From the NCBI RefSeq assembly GCF_040054535.1, contig NC_090782.1:18996001-19060000 (forward strand): a stretch of DNA of 64,000 nucleotides, read 5' to 3'. A program made the translations under genes and the position numbers. The notes below the pieces were generated by a model. The model worked only from the letters and a program-made list of their open reading frames with translations. It searched no databases and had not been told where the DNA came from. Position 1 is the stretch's first letter. Each line of letters begins with the position of its first letter. Below are positions 26,101-36,556 of the stretch, in pieces. Source of the stretch: Antennarius striatus. Its lineage: Eukaryota; Chordata; Actinopteri; Lophiiformes; Antennariidae.

Positions 26101-28189
26101 TTTCATCAGCAAAAAGTGTGCCCCACCCCTCAAAAGCATTAGCATGCAGTCTGAACTTTTATTGAAGTATGACACGACAGTTAGAAATCCCTGTGGTAGC
26201 ATGGTTATATTCATCATATATCTTCCAATTATGATTGTTGATCTCTCTGATAAGCTCTTGAATCTTTGCTTATCCTAGGCAGATATTATTTAATGCACAT
26301 AGCTTGTAGTAAAAATGCTTACTCTTGTCTTGTCCTGCTGCATGGGCAAAGATTTGTTGGTTCTATGTTTTATTGCTTGACTCTTTTCTTTAAGGTGGCA
26401 TTGGGCTTTGAAGGGATCACAGCTGCTTGTTTTTTATAACTTGCTTATACTAGGTTTTCATTATTCACTTCTTCAATTCCTACAACCAACTTTGTTGCCA
26501 TTACATAATGATTGTAAGCATACAAAACTAAATTGGACTGCTTTTCTCTTGGTAAACTTAATTTAATTAAAACGAAGTTAACTATTACTCCACCTACAGA
26601 CATTTCAAAACCTTCCTTTAGAGGAATCCAACTGTAAATGTGCTTCTCACAAAATGAGTCTTATTGCACGCAGCTAATGTGTTCTACATAAATAATCTCT
26701 AATGTCTGTTTTTCTCACAGTACTCAGTCAGCTGGTGCCTCTGCTGCACGGCAATGTCAACAGCAGCAAAGTGATCATCACAGAGTTTCAAGAGTTCTGT
26801 CGTCAGCAGACCTCTTCATCCTCATCACTTCCTGTCGTGTCCAGCCCTAATAACTTAGAAAACATTCCCACCAGGTAAAACAACAATATTTGGTGCAATG
26901 ATTTCTGTATGAATGGGATAAATATCATAATTTATTGTCATAATAACATTTCACCTTGAATCATCTAGTAACTGTACTTTTAAACATGTATCGTGTCAAT
27001 TTGTTGCCATTCTCTTTGTATTCAAAGTTCTGTATATAGTAAAGTATTCTGGTACATCTGTTAGCTAGCAAAACAATTTGCAAAATTTAAAAAAAAAATC
27101 TGCAATCTTGGCTTTTTTTATATCGGTTTTATCTTTTTATGTTTAGACATTGAAATATTTAGCGCACATCATATGAAAAACAAATTTATTTTATGTCAAA
27201 AAAAGTGACATATTTCCCTCCTCTATATTTTTTCATCAGAATACAAGTGAAGCGCCTCATTAAGGACAATGCTGTTTATGAGAAACGTTCAGCCTACAGA
27301 CGCTGCTGCTGGTATGTGAACGCAGAGATCTTGTCCCGTTTGGGCCAGGAAGCTCTCCCTGTGCCCTGCCATTGGACCTACCTCACATCAGGGGCTCGAG
27401 AAGAGGCCCGAGAGGATGCCCAGGCAGCGACAGGCTCTCAGGGAAACTCTCCTGCTACACCCCAGACCTCCTCCACTGCATCCAGCTCCTCCAGCAAAAG
27501 GAAGAGCACAGGCAGCATGTCAATCACCAAGTTCATGAAGAAATGCACTGACACTGACAAGGTAGAAATTTACTAGGCTGCGGAGATTACAGTCCTATGT
27601 GTACTCACATTAGCTGACTTTTTTTTTGGCAATGATTACCACGATAACAAAATTTCTTGGTTCTGATCATCTTGAATTTCTAATTATCAGGCCGACACAA
27701 TGGAGGGTGATGGTTTTCAAGCTGACACTGAGGAGGATGATGAGGAAGATTGTATTATCATCCCCTCAGATTGGTGAGTTACGTTAGACAAACAAAATAA
27801 TTGCTGTGCTACACTTTTTAAATTTTACTTGACAATTTACCATTACACAGCCAGCAAATGATCAGGCCTTTTAGTTTACGGTCGATGTCACTCATATACA
27901 GTCAAGTGTGCAGCCGAATAGTCTGGCTTCATGTTGACGCTGGGACCAAGGGAGAAAGGAAGCTCTGTCCAAAGTTAAAACTTAAAGTTAGGCATATACA
28001 AAAGTATAATATAGTACATTATCAAACTTAGTGTTTCTCTGGCACTAGCTAAGATAAGGACTTATTATGGACATATTGACACAAATGCAGTGTTTTACTT
28101 CAGATTTTTAACATAAATGGATACTATAAGTGGATATTTTCCTCCCTGTAATCTGAATTAAAACCCATTTTTAAATTTTATTGTACAGA
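17142..28189 (+). CDS. chaf1a: Chromatin assembly factor 1 subunit A (p150)
   Basis: Sixteen exons: 17142-17205, 18478-18525, 19002-19615, 19947-20009, 20112-20356, 20778-20859, 20929-20997, 21233-21450, 24541-24709, 24944-25024, 25413-25508, 25755-26004, 26721-26874, 27240-27561, 27691-27773, and a last exon from 28189. They give about 852 residues (human 956). The N terminus has the PCNA-binding KKLIQARLPFKRLN. A SUMO-interacting IIDLT sits at 111-115. A long Lys/Glu/Arg helix (KER, DNA binding) spans about 264-395. KFAPFEIKE and FHENYRPAYWGTW follow. The acidic ED histone-binding region is at about 525-585 (DYEVDSDEEWEEEEPGES, then GFFVPHGYLSDDEG). A C-terminal winged-helix region begins around LVPLLHGNVNSSKVII and includes RLIKDNAVYEKR. 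CAF-1 deposits H3-H4 on newly replicated DNA. The final splice brings TG and A together as a stop; an acceptor at 28206 would instead extend the protein to a TGA at 28294-28296. Gene identity is secure; the extreme C terminus is not. Confidence 0.94.
22018..22480 (+). mobile_element. Possible PIF/Harbinger transposon remnant with promoter-like head, inside chaf1a intron 8
   Basis: Unlike the AT-rich intron around it, 22018-22192 contains GCGCA motifs, an inverted CCAAT (22095-22099) and two opposed ETS-type sites (CCGGAAGTG at 22110 and ACTTCCGTG at 22141). It ends in a donor-like AAAG/GTAATA at 22192. Downstream, an ATG at 22289 opens a short frame reading NRVWFLEHINRKERG then LLSEL. This resembles the WV-hPINRxR..G..LV.EL segment near the start of Harbinger-type transposases. 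A second block at 22405-22475 is open and ends in AAG/GTAAAG. The transposon reading rests on a short resemblance. An intronic promoter is the alternative. Confidence 0.35.
23405..23560 (+). mobile_element. Non-LTR retrotransposon (LINE) 3'-end fragment in chaf1a intron 8
   Basis: The plus-strand frame reads IGRRPRGRPRTHQRDYISWL and continues with KTLGSPQG. This is the hallmark C-terminal tail of the reverse-transcriptase ORF in a widespread group of vertebrate LINEs (a G-R-RPRGRPRTRWRDY-type motif). Only this tail is recognisable, so it is a 5'-truncated, decayed copy without coding potential. Confidence 0.6.
25224..25256. repeat. (CATA)n microsatellite
   Basis: An imperfect tetranucleotide CATA tract of about 33 bp within chaf1a intron 10. 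Confidence 0.85.
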
Positions 28190-28892
28190 TCCGCCCAGAG
28201 AGAAGTCCAGCAAACGAGTCTGTCCGAAGTGACCCCCCCACTGAAACCGCTCTTCACCCTGCGACTGGCCCTGCTCCTACCGTTGCTACAGCTTGATGAC
28301 AGGAGGGGCTGTCTCCTAACCAAGATGCCACATTTCCCTCCTTGGTCTAAGTCAGAATCTGATGCTCCAAACGTACAAACGACTGATAGCAGGTGGCTTC
28401 TCAGCGTTGAACTCCCACTCACCTAATTCTTTAAGGAGTCAGGAGCCCACTTCCCTGTAATATGTAGTTGTACATAAAATCAGAGTATCTGAAAAGACTA
28501 TTGATGGCAGGTATGTCTAGTGTTCATTAATGTTTTGTAATTTTTCCGATGACGTGTGACATGAGCCTGTGCTGAGGAGGATGTTCTGTCTAGAGTTGCT
28601 TTGACGTGATCATATGGAGTTGGACAGGAAGGAGCAGACAGGAAGCAGCTTCATTAGAATCACACATTTATGGTTGTTGACATAATGAACCTGATATTTT
28701 TATTTCCTCTAGTTTAACTGTATATACTTAGTTTCTGTACATTTCACATTGATTTGCAAAGGGTGCATTTATTCTGCAATTTCTAATCCTGTCAATTTAA
28801 GTCATTGCCTGTTCGATGTCATTGTTTTATAAATATGTATGTTTCTGTATTTTTTTCAAGAATACTTGAACGTGATGCATTCATTAAACATG

Positions 28893-28898
28893 AATAAA
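28893..28898 (+). promoter_or_regulatory. chaf1a: Candidate chaf1a polyadenylation signal
   Basis: An AATAAA hexamer about 0.7 kb beyond the stop codon is followed by T-rich sequence. It would give a compact 3' UTR that ends before the minus-strand ubxn6 3' UTR. Confidence 0.55.
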
Positions 28899-29396
28899 AA
28901 TACTGCACTTTTATATTCCATTCATTCCTCTTATTAATCTGTGAACCTCTGATGGTGTGACGACACCATCACCATTCAGCCATCAGCTTTAATTTCTGTG
29001 AAGCCTGCTGATGTGTTTGACAACACAATTGGTTCCAACAGAGTCCACACAGAACATGAAGTCTGCAAAACGAATGTTTTTTGCAGAAAGTCCTTCTGAT
29101 GCCTTGGAGGACACATCCAACACTTGATTTGTAAAAACACTTCTGGGCATTCAGCAAAGGTTATGCAATGCAAGCCTTTATTACGGGCAGGGTCAAAGCT
29201 ACAGAACACAACTGAGGACATCTGAACATAACAGGTAACTGCTTTCGGTGAGGTTACAGTATTGACATTTACCCCATGTGAACACCTCTAGACTGTTAAG
29301 ACTGAACTCCATAGAAGAGTAGAATTGTTGGCTTGGGCTGTGCAAATGTTAAACCCAATATCAAGTTATAACCAATAGGCTGTGCAACTATTAAAA

Positions 29397-29679
29397 CCCT
29401 TTAAAGCCTGAAAAATGAAATAGTTTCAGAAAAGAAAAAAAATCAAACTTCTGGAAAATAAGTTTTCAATGGAACCTATTGACAAAATGTTGAAAAAGTT
29501 AACAAATTTGATTATACGAGTTCACTAATTTTTGCTGAATTGTTTTTTTCCCACACATTGAGATGCATGTGTGATTGTATACATAAGGTTTGTTCAGGAG
29601 GAAAAATTATTAAACTTATGTAGAAGTCTCAAAAGTCTGAAAGGTAAGGTCTACCAAATATACACTTGGCTTTAAAGGG
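29397..29679. mobile_element. piggyBac-like MITE (non-autonomous DNA transposon)
   Basis: Perfect 12-bp terminal inverted repeats: CCCTTTAAAGCC at 29397-29408 and GGCTTTAAAGGG at 29668-29679, with further A-rich matches outside. The right end is directly followed by TTAA (29680-29683). CCC...GGG ends at TTAA are the signature of piggyBac-type elements. The left flank has decayed to AAAA after TT, so the target duplication is imperfect. The 283-bp length without coding capacity fits a MITE. Confidence 0.6.
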
Positions 29680-31532
29680 TTAAAAGCTGAAGGAAGTGAC
29701 AATTTTCTGTTGAAAAACAAAAAAAATGACATGAACCATTTGTCACATAGTGCAGCTCAGGATGTATGACACGACTAATCAGAGGTAGGTCATGATCTTA
29801 GCCAACCACAAGCAGGAGAATTTACCTGGTTGAGATTTATGTGCAGGTAAACAAATGTTCTGACCGTCTGACAAAATCATTCTGGGGTAAATCTGAAACA
29901 GACATTTAACAACTGAAGAAATCAGTTGGTAGGTTCTACAAACTTGGGTGTAATATGTTTTCTTGAAAATGTACAACAATTTACAAGACTTAATTAAAAC
30001 CAGACAACTTGAGTCCATGCCTGCCTGCACAGCAAGTTGGTTACGTGACTGCAGTGAGCCTTTACATTTAAATCACTGAGCAGTGTGAACAAAGCAGTAT
30101 TTTTATATCAGTTTATACTGTATTACTAATACAGAGCTTATAAAATCTCAAAAGTGCTTCATTATAAATATAGCAGAGAACTTTGATACTACAATCACAT
30201 CTTCAGCACATGGCAAATAATACATTGGAGGAATTGTCAGCAAATAATTTTTTGAAATGAAAAAAAAAAAACATGCTTCGAGTCATTATTTAGGCTTACA
30301 CTCATACACGAGGAAGAAAGTGTTCATTATCCAAACAACCGGGAACCAAGTCTGTTGTACAACACCAAAGAGACCACAGAGCAGAGGAAACAGGCTCAGA
30401 CTGGAATCACATCAAACCAGACTAAGTGGTCATTAACACACACAACACTGTTTAAACTGTGTTACTGACAAACAAAACCAGCAAGTCTTCAGTAGAGCTG
30501 GTGCATAGACAGTCAGTAGCTTTTAAAGACAAGGTTCATGCTTTCAGAAGAGGGTTGTGTGACATACTTGTCCATGTGTTGTGTGGGTTAGTGTGTCCCC
30601 AGCTACTGTCTTAGCCACTTAAATACAAAATCATTCATGATACTCTTAGCTTAGCGTTTACTTTACCATGAGACTGCTCCTTCCATAGGGAAGCTGAAGT
30701 CACCACAGATACACCTATGAAGTCTTCAGTGTCACAAAACACTTTGTTCGATAACCTTACAGGGGAGTTGGTAGTCAACTGCTGCCTCAGTCTGTTGGCA
30801 TTTCTGTGTTAAAAGTTTTACTTTCGATTGAAGGCAGAACAACGGCTGTAGATGAGACTATTGCGATCATCTTGTCTACAAGAAAATAGATGGATGGATG
30901 GACAATGAAAGAATAACCCAACAAATGGAGGATGCAGCACAGGTGTTCTGTCCAGTAAAGTGACGATTTGTCTGGTAGAGTTGGAATGAGCATCTGATGG
31001 TACGGTGAGGTGATGAATCCAGGTGCTAATTCACACAACATTGGCAAGACAACAACACCTGAGCTCGCTTACATCCTATTCTATGCTGACGTACAGTGAT
31101 TGATGATGGAGATGTGTTTACTGTCAGCCTAGCGGACTTACACAGCTTCAACAGAGGGAACACATTTAAAATCGATCTGTCATCATGTAGTGTGAAGAAC
31201 GCCAAACTGGTTTCCTGTTCCATCGAACACACAGGACTGTTACCACAGTGTTACTAAGTAGGCAACAGAAAACAACTGGCTATCGCTTTCTCCTTTTATG
31301 TGTACATTTTCCTCCGCATAATGTGCTGCTTAGACAGTCTGTAGTATGACAGCCTCCTCACAGGGAGAGAGAGAGAGAGGAATGCTCAGTGAAAGCAGAC
31401 GTGTAGTCTCCCCTAGTTTATCACTGCTCGTGATTTAAGTTACAATTAGTTATCTGTAGTCACTTGTAAAGGGAAACTTTGTTCCATTAGTGCCGGGGGG
31501 AGGCACTGCACACCAGGTAGAGTTTGGGGTGC

Positions 31533-34500
31533 TCAGCTCAGGCTCTGGATGGATTCAAGCAGCTCTGGTTTAAGGAGAGAGGGGCTCTTTCCACCTGCTG
31601 CTGCAATGTCTGCCTGCACAGCAGCGTCCCAGGCAAATGTGAGCAGAGCTGCAGGGACCTAGAGAAAAAAGATACGATAACATTTCATATTGATGCAAAA
31701 AAAAAACTCCAATACTGGATTGTAGTAAAGTTGACACTTCTGTTTGTATGGGACTCTAATAACATTATTGTAATTACTTATCTGTGTACAGAATAAAGTC
31801 AACTGGACTTGAAAGCTTAAAGATGTTTCAGTTCTCATCCAAGAGGTTTCAGGTCTGAATGGATGGTGGGGTGTTCTCCTACGACCCCGATGACTGAGAG
31901 TCGTCCCAGAAATTTAATCACTGATTTTATAATGCATAGAATCTCTTATTAACCAGTAGTAGGAGTTGACATATTACTTCTTTTTTTTCAAATTATTCCA
32001 CTGCAAAATACAGGAGCATAGTGAAGTGAAGATTTTACAGGGGAAAAAACAGATCAGTTTTGGGGCACTTGCCTCAAAGTCCAGTGAGGCCTGTGGCTAC
32101 TAGTCAATGAATACTATGAACGGGTAGTCAAATTATGATGTAAGAACCATTCGTACCATTTTGTTTTCTTTTTGCACATAAAAAATAAATTATCTCAAAT
32201 TATACATGAATTTAAAACAAACATTTTTTCAAATATTGCTCACTTAGGCACATAGTACAAGTTTGTTGTGGGTTATTTTCAGCAGTGGATGGATATACAG
32301 TGCATTTGGTGTAACTTAACAACACTGTGTGTTTGTACTGATGACAGAACACAGTGTAATAATGTGGATTCTGTGTGTAGGAGAATCATTTCACTGCTCC
32401 AGTTGGAAACCATTTAAATCAATCTGTGAAAAAGTCTTCTGAAAACTTTCTGCCAGCCAGTTTCATGGGATGACAGCAGTTCAACTCACCAGGTTACATT
32501 CTGCGAGAGCAACTTCATCAGACTCTTGAATTTTCTGACTTCCAGGAGCAATGAGCTCAAAGGGCTGCCAGCCATCCACCAGTGACTCCCGAACAAACTC
32601 AAACAGCACAGGCAGACGGTCCCACGCATAAAAGGTCCCTGGAATCACATATTATTTGTCTTTCACTTCTGACAGAGCTTCCAACAACATTCATTTGATT
32701 TGTCAAGAATTAAACTTTAAAAAGAAGCCCTGACCTTGCAGCAGGTGGCCATCAGGCAGTCTGATCCTGAGCAGAGTGTAGTTGTATTTCCTTCTCGCTC
32801 TCTGCTCCTCTTTCTCCCTCATGGCCTTCGTGCGCAGCATGGCATTCTTCTCCACCAAATCACTCCTGAGAAACACAGGACGAAAGTGAAGACTCTCAAA
32901 ATAATCATGGTCACAGTCCAGGACAACACGGCATACTTTGGCATTTCCACGACGAGAAGAGTGAGCACATATAACAGGACGGAGTGACAGAAGTCATTTG
33001 AGGAACACTGAACTAGATCTTTTGCAGTCTTCTCCTAAATGTAAATGAACGCTTTGCCAACAATTTCTACTCAAAATTCATTCATTTTCCTCCGCTTTAT
33101 CTGCTGCAGCAGGTCACGGGGAGCTGGAGCCTATCCCAGCTGGCATAGGGCGTGAGGCGGGAGACACTCCGGGCACGATGCCATTGCTCTGCGGAGCCTT
33201 TACTCAAAATGGATATCAGTAAAACACAGGCTGGAGTCAACCAATCGGATGTACATAAAATTTTAAACATTTGTAAAAATTTAACTAACCGCAGTGTGTC
33301 AAAAGTATTTTTGCATACTGTGGTACTTGAATGCACTGATGCGTGTTCTTAATTTTTTGTTTGATGTCATGGTGGAATTGGTTCTTCTGTTAATGGGTAA
33401 GTAAACATTATTTATATAAGAGCAGGTGTTATAAAAGAGACTGCACCTCTGCTGTTGCTCCCTCTTCAGCTCTTCTGCTGTCAGGTTGTAAAATTCTGGT
33501 GGCAGCTCAAACCGTTGGGCATTGGGTGAGGGTCTAAACACTTGAGCCTGTCTGTCCAGCTGAGCCCTGACAGCCTCTCCTCTCTGAAGACGATCCCTCC
33601 GCTCCTTCATTAATTCCAAGTCGTCCGGACTCTGGACAGGTAACACTAGAAACTCCTCTTCCTCCTCTGATCCCCAGCAAAAACACAAATCAAAAAATGC
33701 AAAGACAGGTTGATTTTCTAACTAACATTAGAAAATGTTCAGCCCAACAAGTTGTTAACAAAGAACATTTTATCAACATGGTGTGTTTACCTTGACTTTC
33801 TACTGGAAGCATAACGCTTGTGAAGCCAAGGGACTGCAGGAACTCTCGACTTCCCTCCACGCAACAAACTTTCTCCTGAAATAGATTCATGGAAGGAAGA
33901 ATGTTAAACACATATGAAAGCGTCTCCCTTATGTTTATACTCTGAGATGCCATAAAATATGTCATATCACCTGGAAAACCCTGTTGCTGAGTTTAATCTT
34001 CCTGTACTTTTCCTCAGAGGGATTCTTACATATGTTTTCAACATACCTAAAATAAAAAATAATGAAGAAACATGAAATATCATTAATGTCAAATTGCAGA
34101 GACCAGGTCACAAACTAGACTCACACATATTTGCAGGATAACCTTACATGTGTTAGCGTAAGCAACAACCACGTCTTACTTGCTGATGATGTCAACAGCA
34201 GCCTTGACTTTCTCTTTGTCTTTGTTAAATGTGTGGATCATCATTACAGAGGCCTCGACTGCATCTTCCTCAAACCGCTGACAGTAATAACAGAGAACAC
34301 TTGTTGATCAGCCATATAATTACAATCCATCAAGATAACATTAAAGTATTATGTTACTTATAATTACAGACACTCAGCTAAAACAACAAGTGGTAGTGGG
34401 GTGGGGGTCGTAGCTCAGTCCACTGGGTCTTGGGTTGGGGACCATCTGGTGGCCGGTTCACTCATGTGGACCAAAACAGTTTGGAGATGGGAGGTACCAG

Positions 34501-36556
34501 TTCACCTTCTAAGCACTGCGGAGGTGCCTTTGCTCATTTGGTGCATCCCAAGTGAGAGATGCTCATTATTACCTCCTATTATTTTAACGATTACTTTAAC
34601 GATTATTATTATTATCATTATTATTATTATTATTATTATTTATTGGCTTCAGACTTACCATTAAAATGGCCTCTTTAATGTGCACCTCCCGTCTGCTCTT
34701 AGTTAAAGTTGCTCCAGTTAGCGGACAGGTGAAATACACGCCTGACACTGAAAGGTTGGTGAGATCCTTCACTAGCATTTGGGTTTCCTGTGAACAGTTA
34801 TCATTAATGCAAATTGACAGCCCAAAAAATAATCAATCATGTTGTGTCAAATATAATCTCACTAGTATTTGATGTAAGATAATAATGTTTACCTCTGTTG
34901 TATGTACCTTTTCCTTTTCAGCCTGTGCAGCTGCCTCGGCCTGCAGCTCTCTTTTAACTACATGCAAACACAGAAGATCATTTGTCTTTTCTAACAACAA
35001 AGTCAACAGATCACAACAGATGTGCTTATTTAACCAATCTTATATGTAATTTAAAAACAACAACAATAAACTGTGCTCATGTTCTGCCGATTAACCGATT
35101 AGGTGAATTTCACCTTTTAGTTTCTTCTGGTATGACTAATATTACTCTACAGTCAGTACGGCCACAGACTACGAACAAATTCAAAGGCAACCTGCTCATT
35201 AAATACAACAGCCATGCAGACCTGTGTGTGATAAACACCTCCAATAAGCACAACCAGTAACATAAGCAGTGTGTCAGCTCTATCAGTTGTTATTACAGGC
35301 CAATCAAGGAGACAGGCTAATTTTATGGCTGCATTGTAAACGATATTTCTTACTTTGTCTCTTCAATATTCACAGCAGTTATGTGCAAATAGATGTAAGC
35401 CTTTCAAAAAATAATTCTCTGATAAAAGTGAGTGATGATGCTTATTTATTTTCCTTGTTAGAGGGGCTCATAAAACAGGGCAGGATGTAACCGTGAAGTA
35501 TCATCACGGCGCATCATTGGTGTGTCACCAATGATGGATCATGTCCTCTACTTCATCCTCCCCTGTATTCCTATTATGTAGAATTTATGTACATACTGAA
35601 TGTGTGTGAATGTTGCTATTTGCTTTTTTTTTTTTTTAAACAAAAATGTTTAAAGAAACAGTTTGAAGACCAAACTACAACTATGGTGGTTAAGTGGTTA
35701 TCACATTCCATTTCTATCATCATTCCTTTAGTCCTAATACACAACTGCATGATTGGTTCAAAGATTATAGTTGGGGGGTTTTTTTTTAAAAAAAAGGTCC
35801 TCAGAGAGGCAGAACTGATGGCTCAACCCAGGATGTGAATTAAAGCTCTAAAATCAGAGATTAGATAGTGGTTGCCCGTCTCACCCTGGTTCCTGATGGC
35901 GTCCTGAGAGGTGTGGACCTTCGGCCTCTGGTGCTGCTCTATCCTGGCCAAAGCTGCAGCTCCGGCCATCTGGGCTCCTTCACTGGGAGCATGGCGATTA
36001 TTCTTGCCACTTGAGCTGCTCTGCACCTTCTCGGGCTTGGTGCTGCAGTTAAACAGGGATAGAAAATCAAACTAAAAATCCATGGCTTTAGTTGCCTTGT
36101 TTTGACTTTCAAACCGAGGCTTACGAAACTGCTGACTAGTCGTTTTCACATCACATTGCAACGTTTTGTTTACCAAAGGATAATAGTAAGTTTGTTTTAT
36201 TTTAGTCACAGGCTAAAGACACTGGCTCAGAGGTAAACTGTTTAACGAGCAGAGCAGTGACTGTTCCGCTGACGTGAGGATTAGCAATAGTTTCACCTAA
36301 ACGCTACCTAAGAACGGTCAAGTCACAAATTGGTTTAATTGAAGTTATCCTCAGGACATGCTAACAGTTACATTATTTTTAATCACCAGCATATAGCTAG
36401 CGTTATCTAGGGGCGTGTGTGGTTAGCATTGAAACGGTGTCGTTAGTTTATGAGAAAAGTTTATTCTATTTGCCTGGTGTCTTCGGTTAATTTCTTCCCA
36501 GGTCCCGCTGATTTAAATTTAATGTCCTTCTTGATGTCATCGAAAAACTTCTTCAT
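31533..36556 (-). CDS. ubxn6: UBX domain protein 6 (p97/VCP cofactor)
   Basis: Eleven exons on the minus strand: 36556-36474, 36042-35885, 34957-34908, 34787-34659, 34277-34180, 34046-33971, 33875-33791, 33666-33447, 32865-32735, 32638-32490, 31658-31533. They give 434 residues (human 441). It opens MKKFFDDIKKDIKFKSAGPG, matching the human N terminus. A VCP-interacting (VIM-like) helix follows (GAAALARIEQ, about residue 60). GVYFTCPLTGATL leads into a central PUB domain (about 140-230, with EEKYRKIKLSNRVFQ). A helical FYNLTAEELKREQQ segment follows. The C-terminal UBX domain is at about 320-410 (YNYTLLRIRLPDGHLLQG). The UBX lacks the usual FPR loop, as in human UBXN6, so VCP contact is expected through VIM and PUB. 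The protein helps VCP in endolysosomal sorting. The first intron uses a GC donor (CCAG/GCAAAT), needed to keep phase. The last exon ends KPELLESIQSLS. Confidence 0.94.
31791..31860 (+). repeat. Half copy of a foldback-type dispersed repeat
   Basis: GAATAAAGTCAACTGGACTT followed by AAGATGTTTC and CATCCAAGAGG matches, with substitutions, the left part of the element at 51116-51256. The right inverted end is not seen. It lies in the last intron of ubxn6, in the opposite orientation to that gene. Confidence 0.55.
33085..33200 (+). repeat. Dispersed teleost repeat, truncated copy in a ubxn6 intron
   Basis: It shares GGTCACGGGGAGCTGGAGCC, then TATCCCAGCTGGC and AGGGCGTGAGGCGGG, with 54618-54737 and, more distantly, with the longer copy at 42933-43258. 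All three are in plus orientation. Confidence 0.75.
34391..34643 (+). mobile_element. tRNA-derived SINE with (ATT)n tail in ubxn6 intron 4
   Basis: The head has a pol III A box (GTAGCTCAGTCCACTGGG, about 34410) and a B-box-like GGTTCACTC at 34455-34463, spaced as in a tRNA gene. It is followed by a non-tRNA body with GCACTGCGGAGGTGCC, a block common in fish SINEs. The copy ends in an (ATT)n tract at 34601-34643. The B box has lost the usual GA, so the copy is probably old and silent. It is antisense to ubxn6. Confidence 0.65.

Larger units (their letters stand above)
28297..31532. other. Convergent 3' untranslated region between chaf1a and ubxn6
   Basis: Plus-strand chaf1a 3' UTR probably occupies up to about 28,920. 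On the minus strand a TTTATT (reverse AATAAA) at 29177-29182 could end a ubxn6 3' UTR of roughly 2.3 kb. A 283-bp inverted-repeat element sits at 29397-29679. A short GA tract lies near 31368. No further gene is recognised. Confidence 0.5.

Noticed and set aside
28181-28426. Open frame of 81 codons in the last chaf1a exon
   Set aside because: Its leucine-rich composition and position after the split TGA suggest an out-of-frame shadow; the P/T/E/S-rich frame to 28296 is the better C-terminal candidate.
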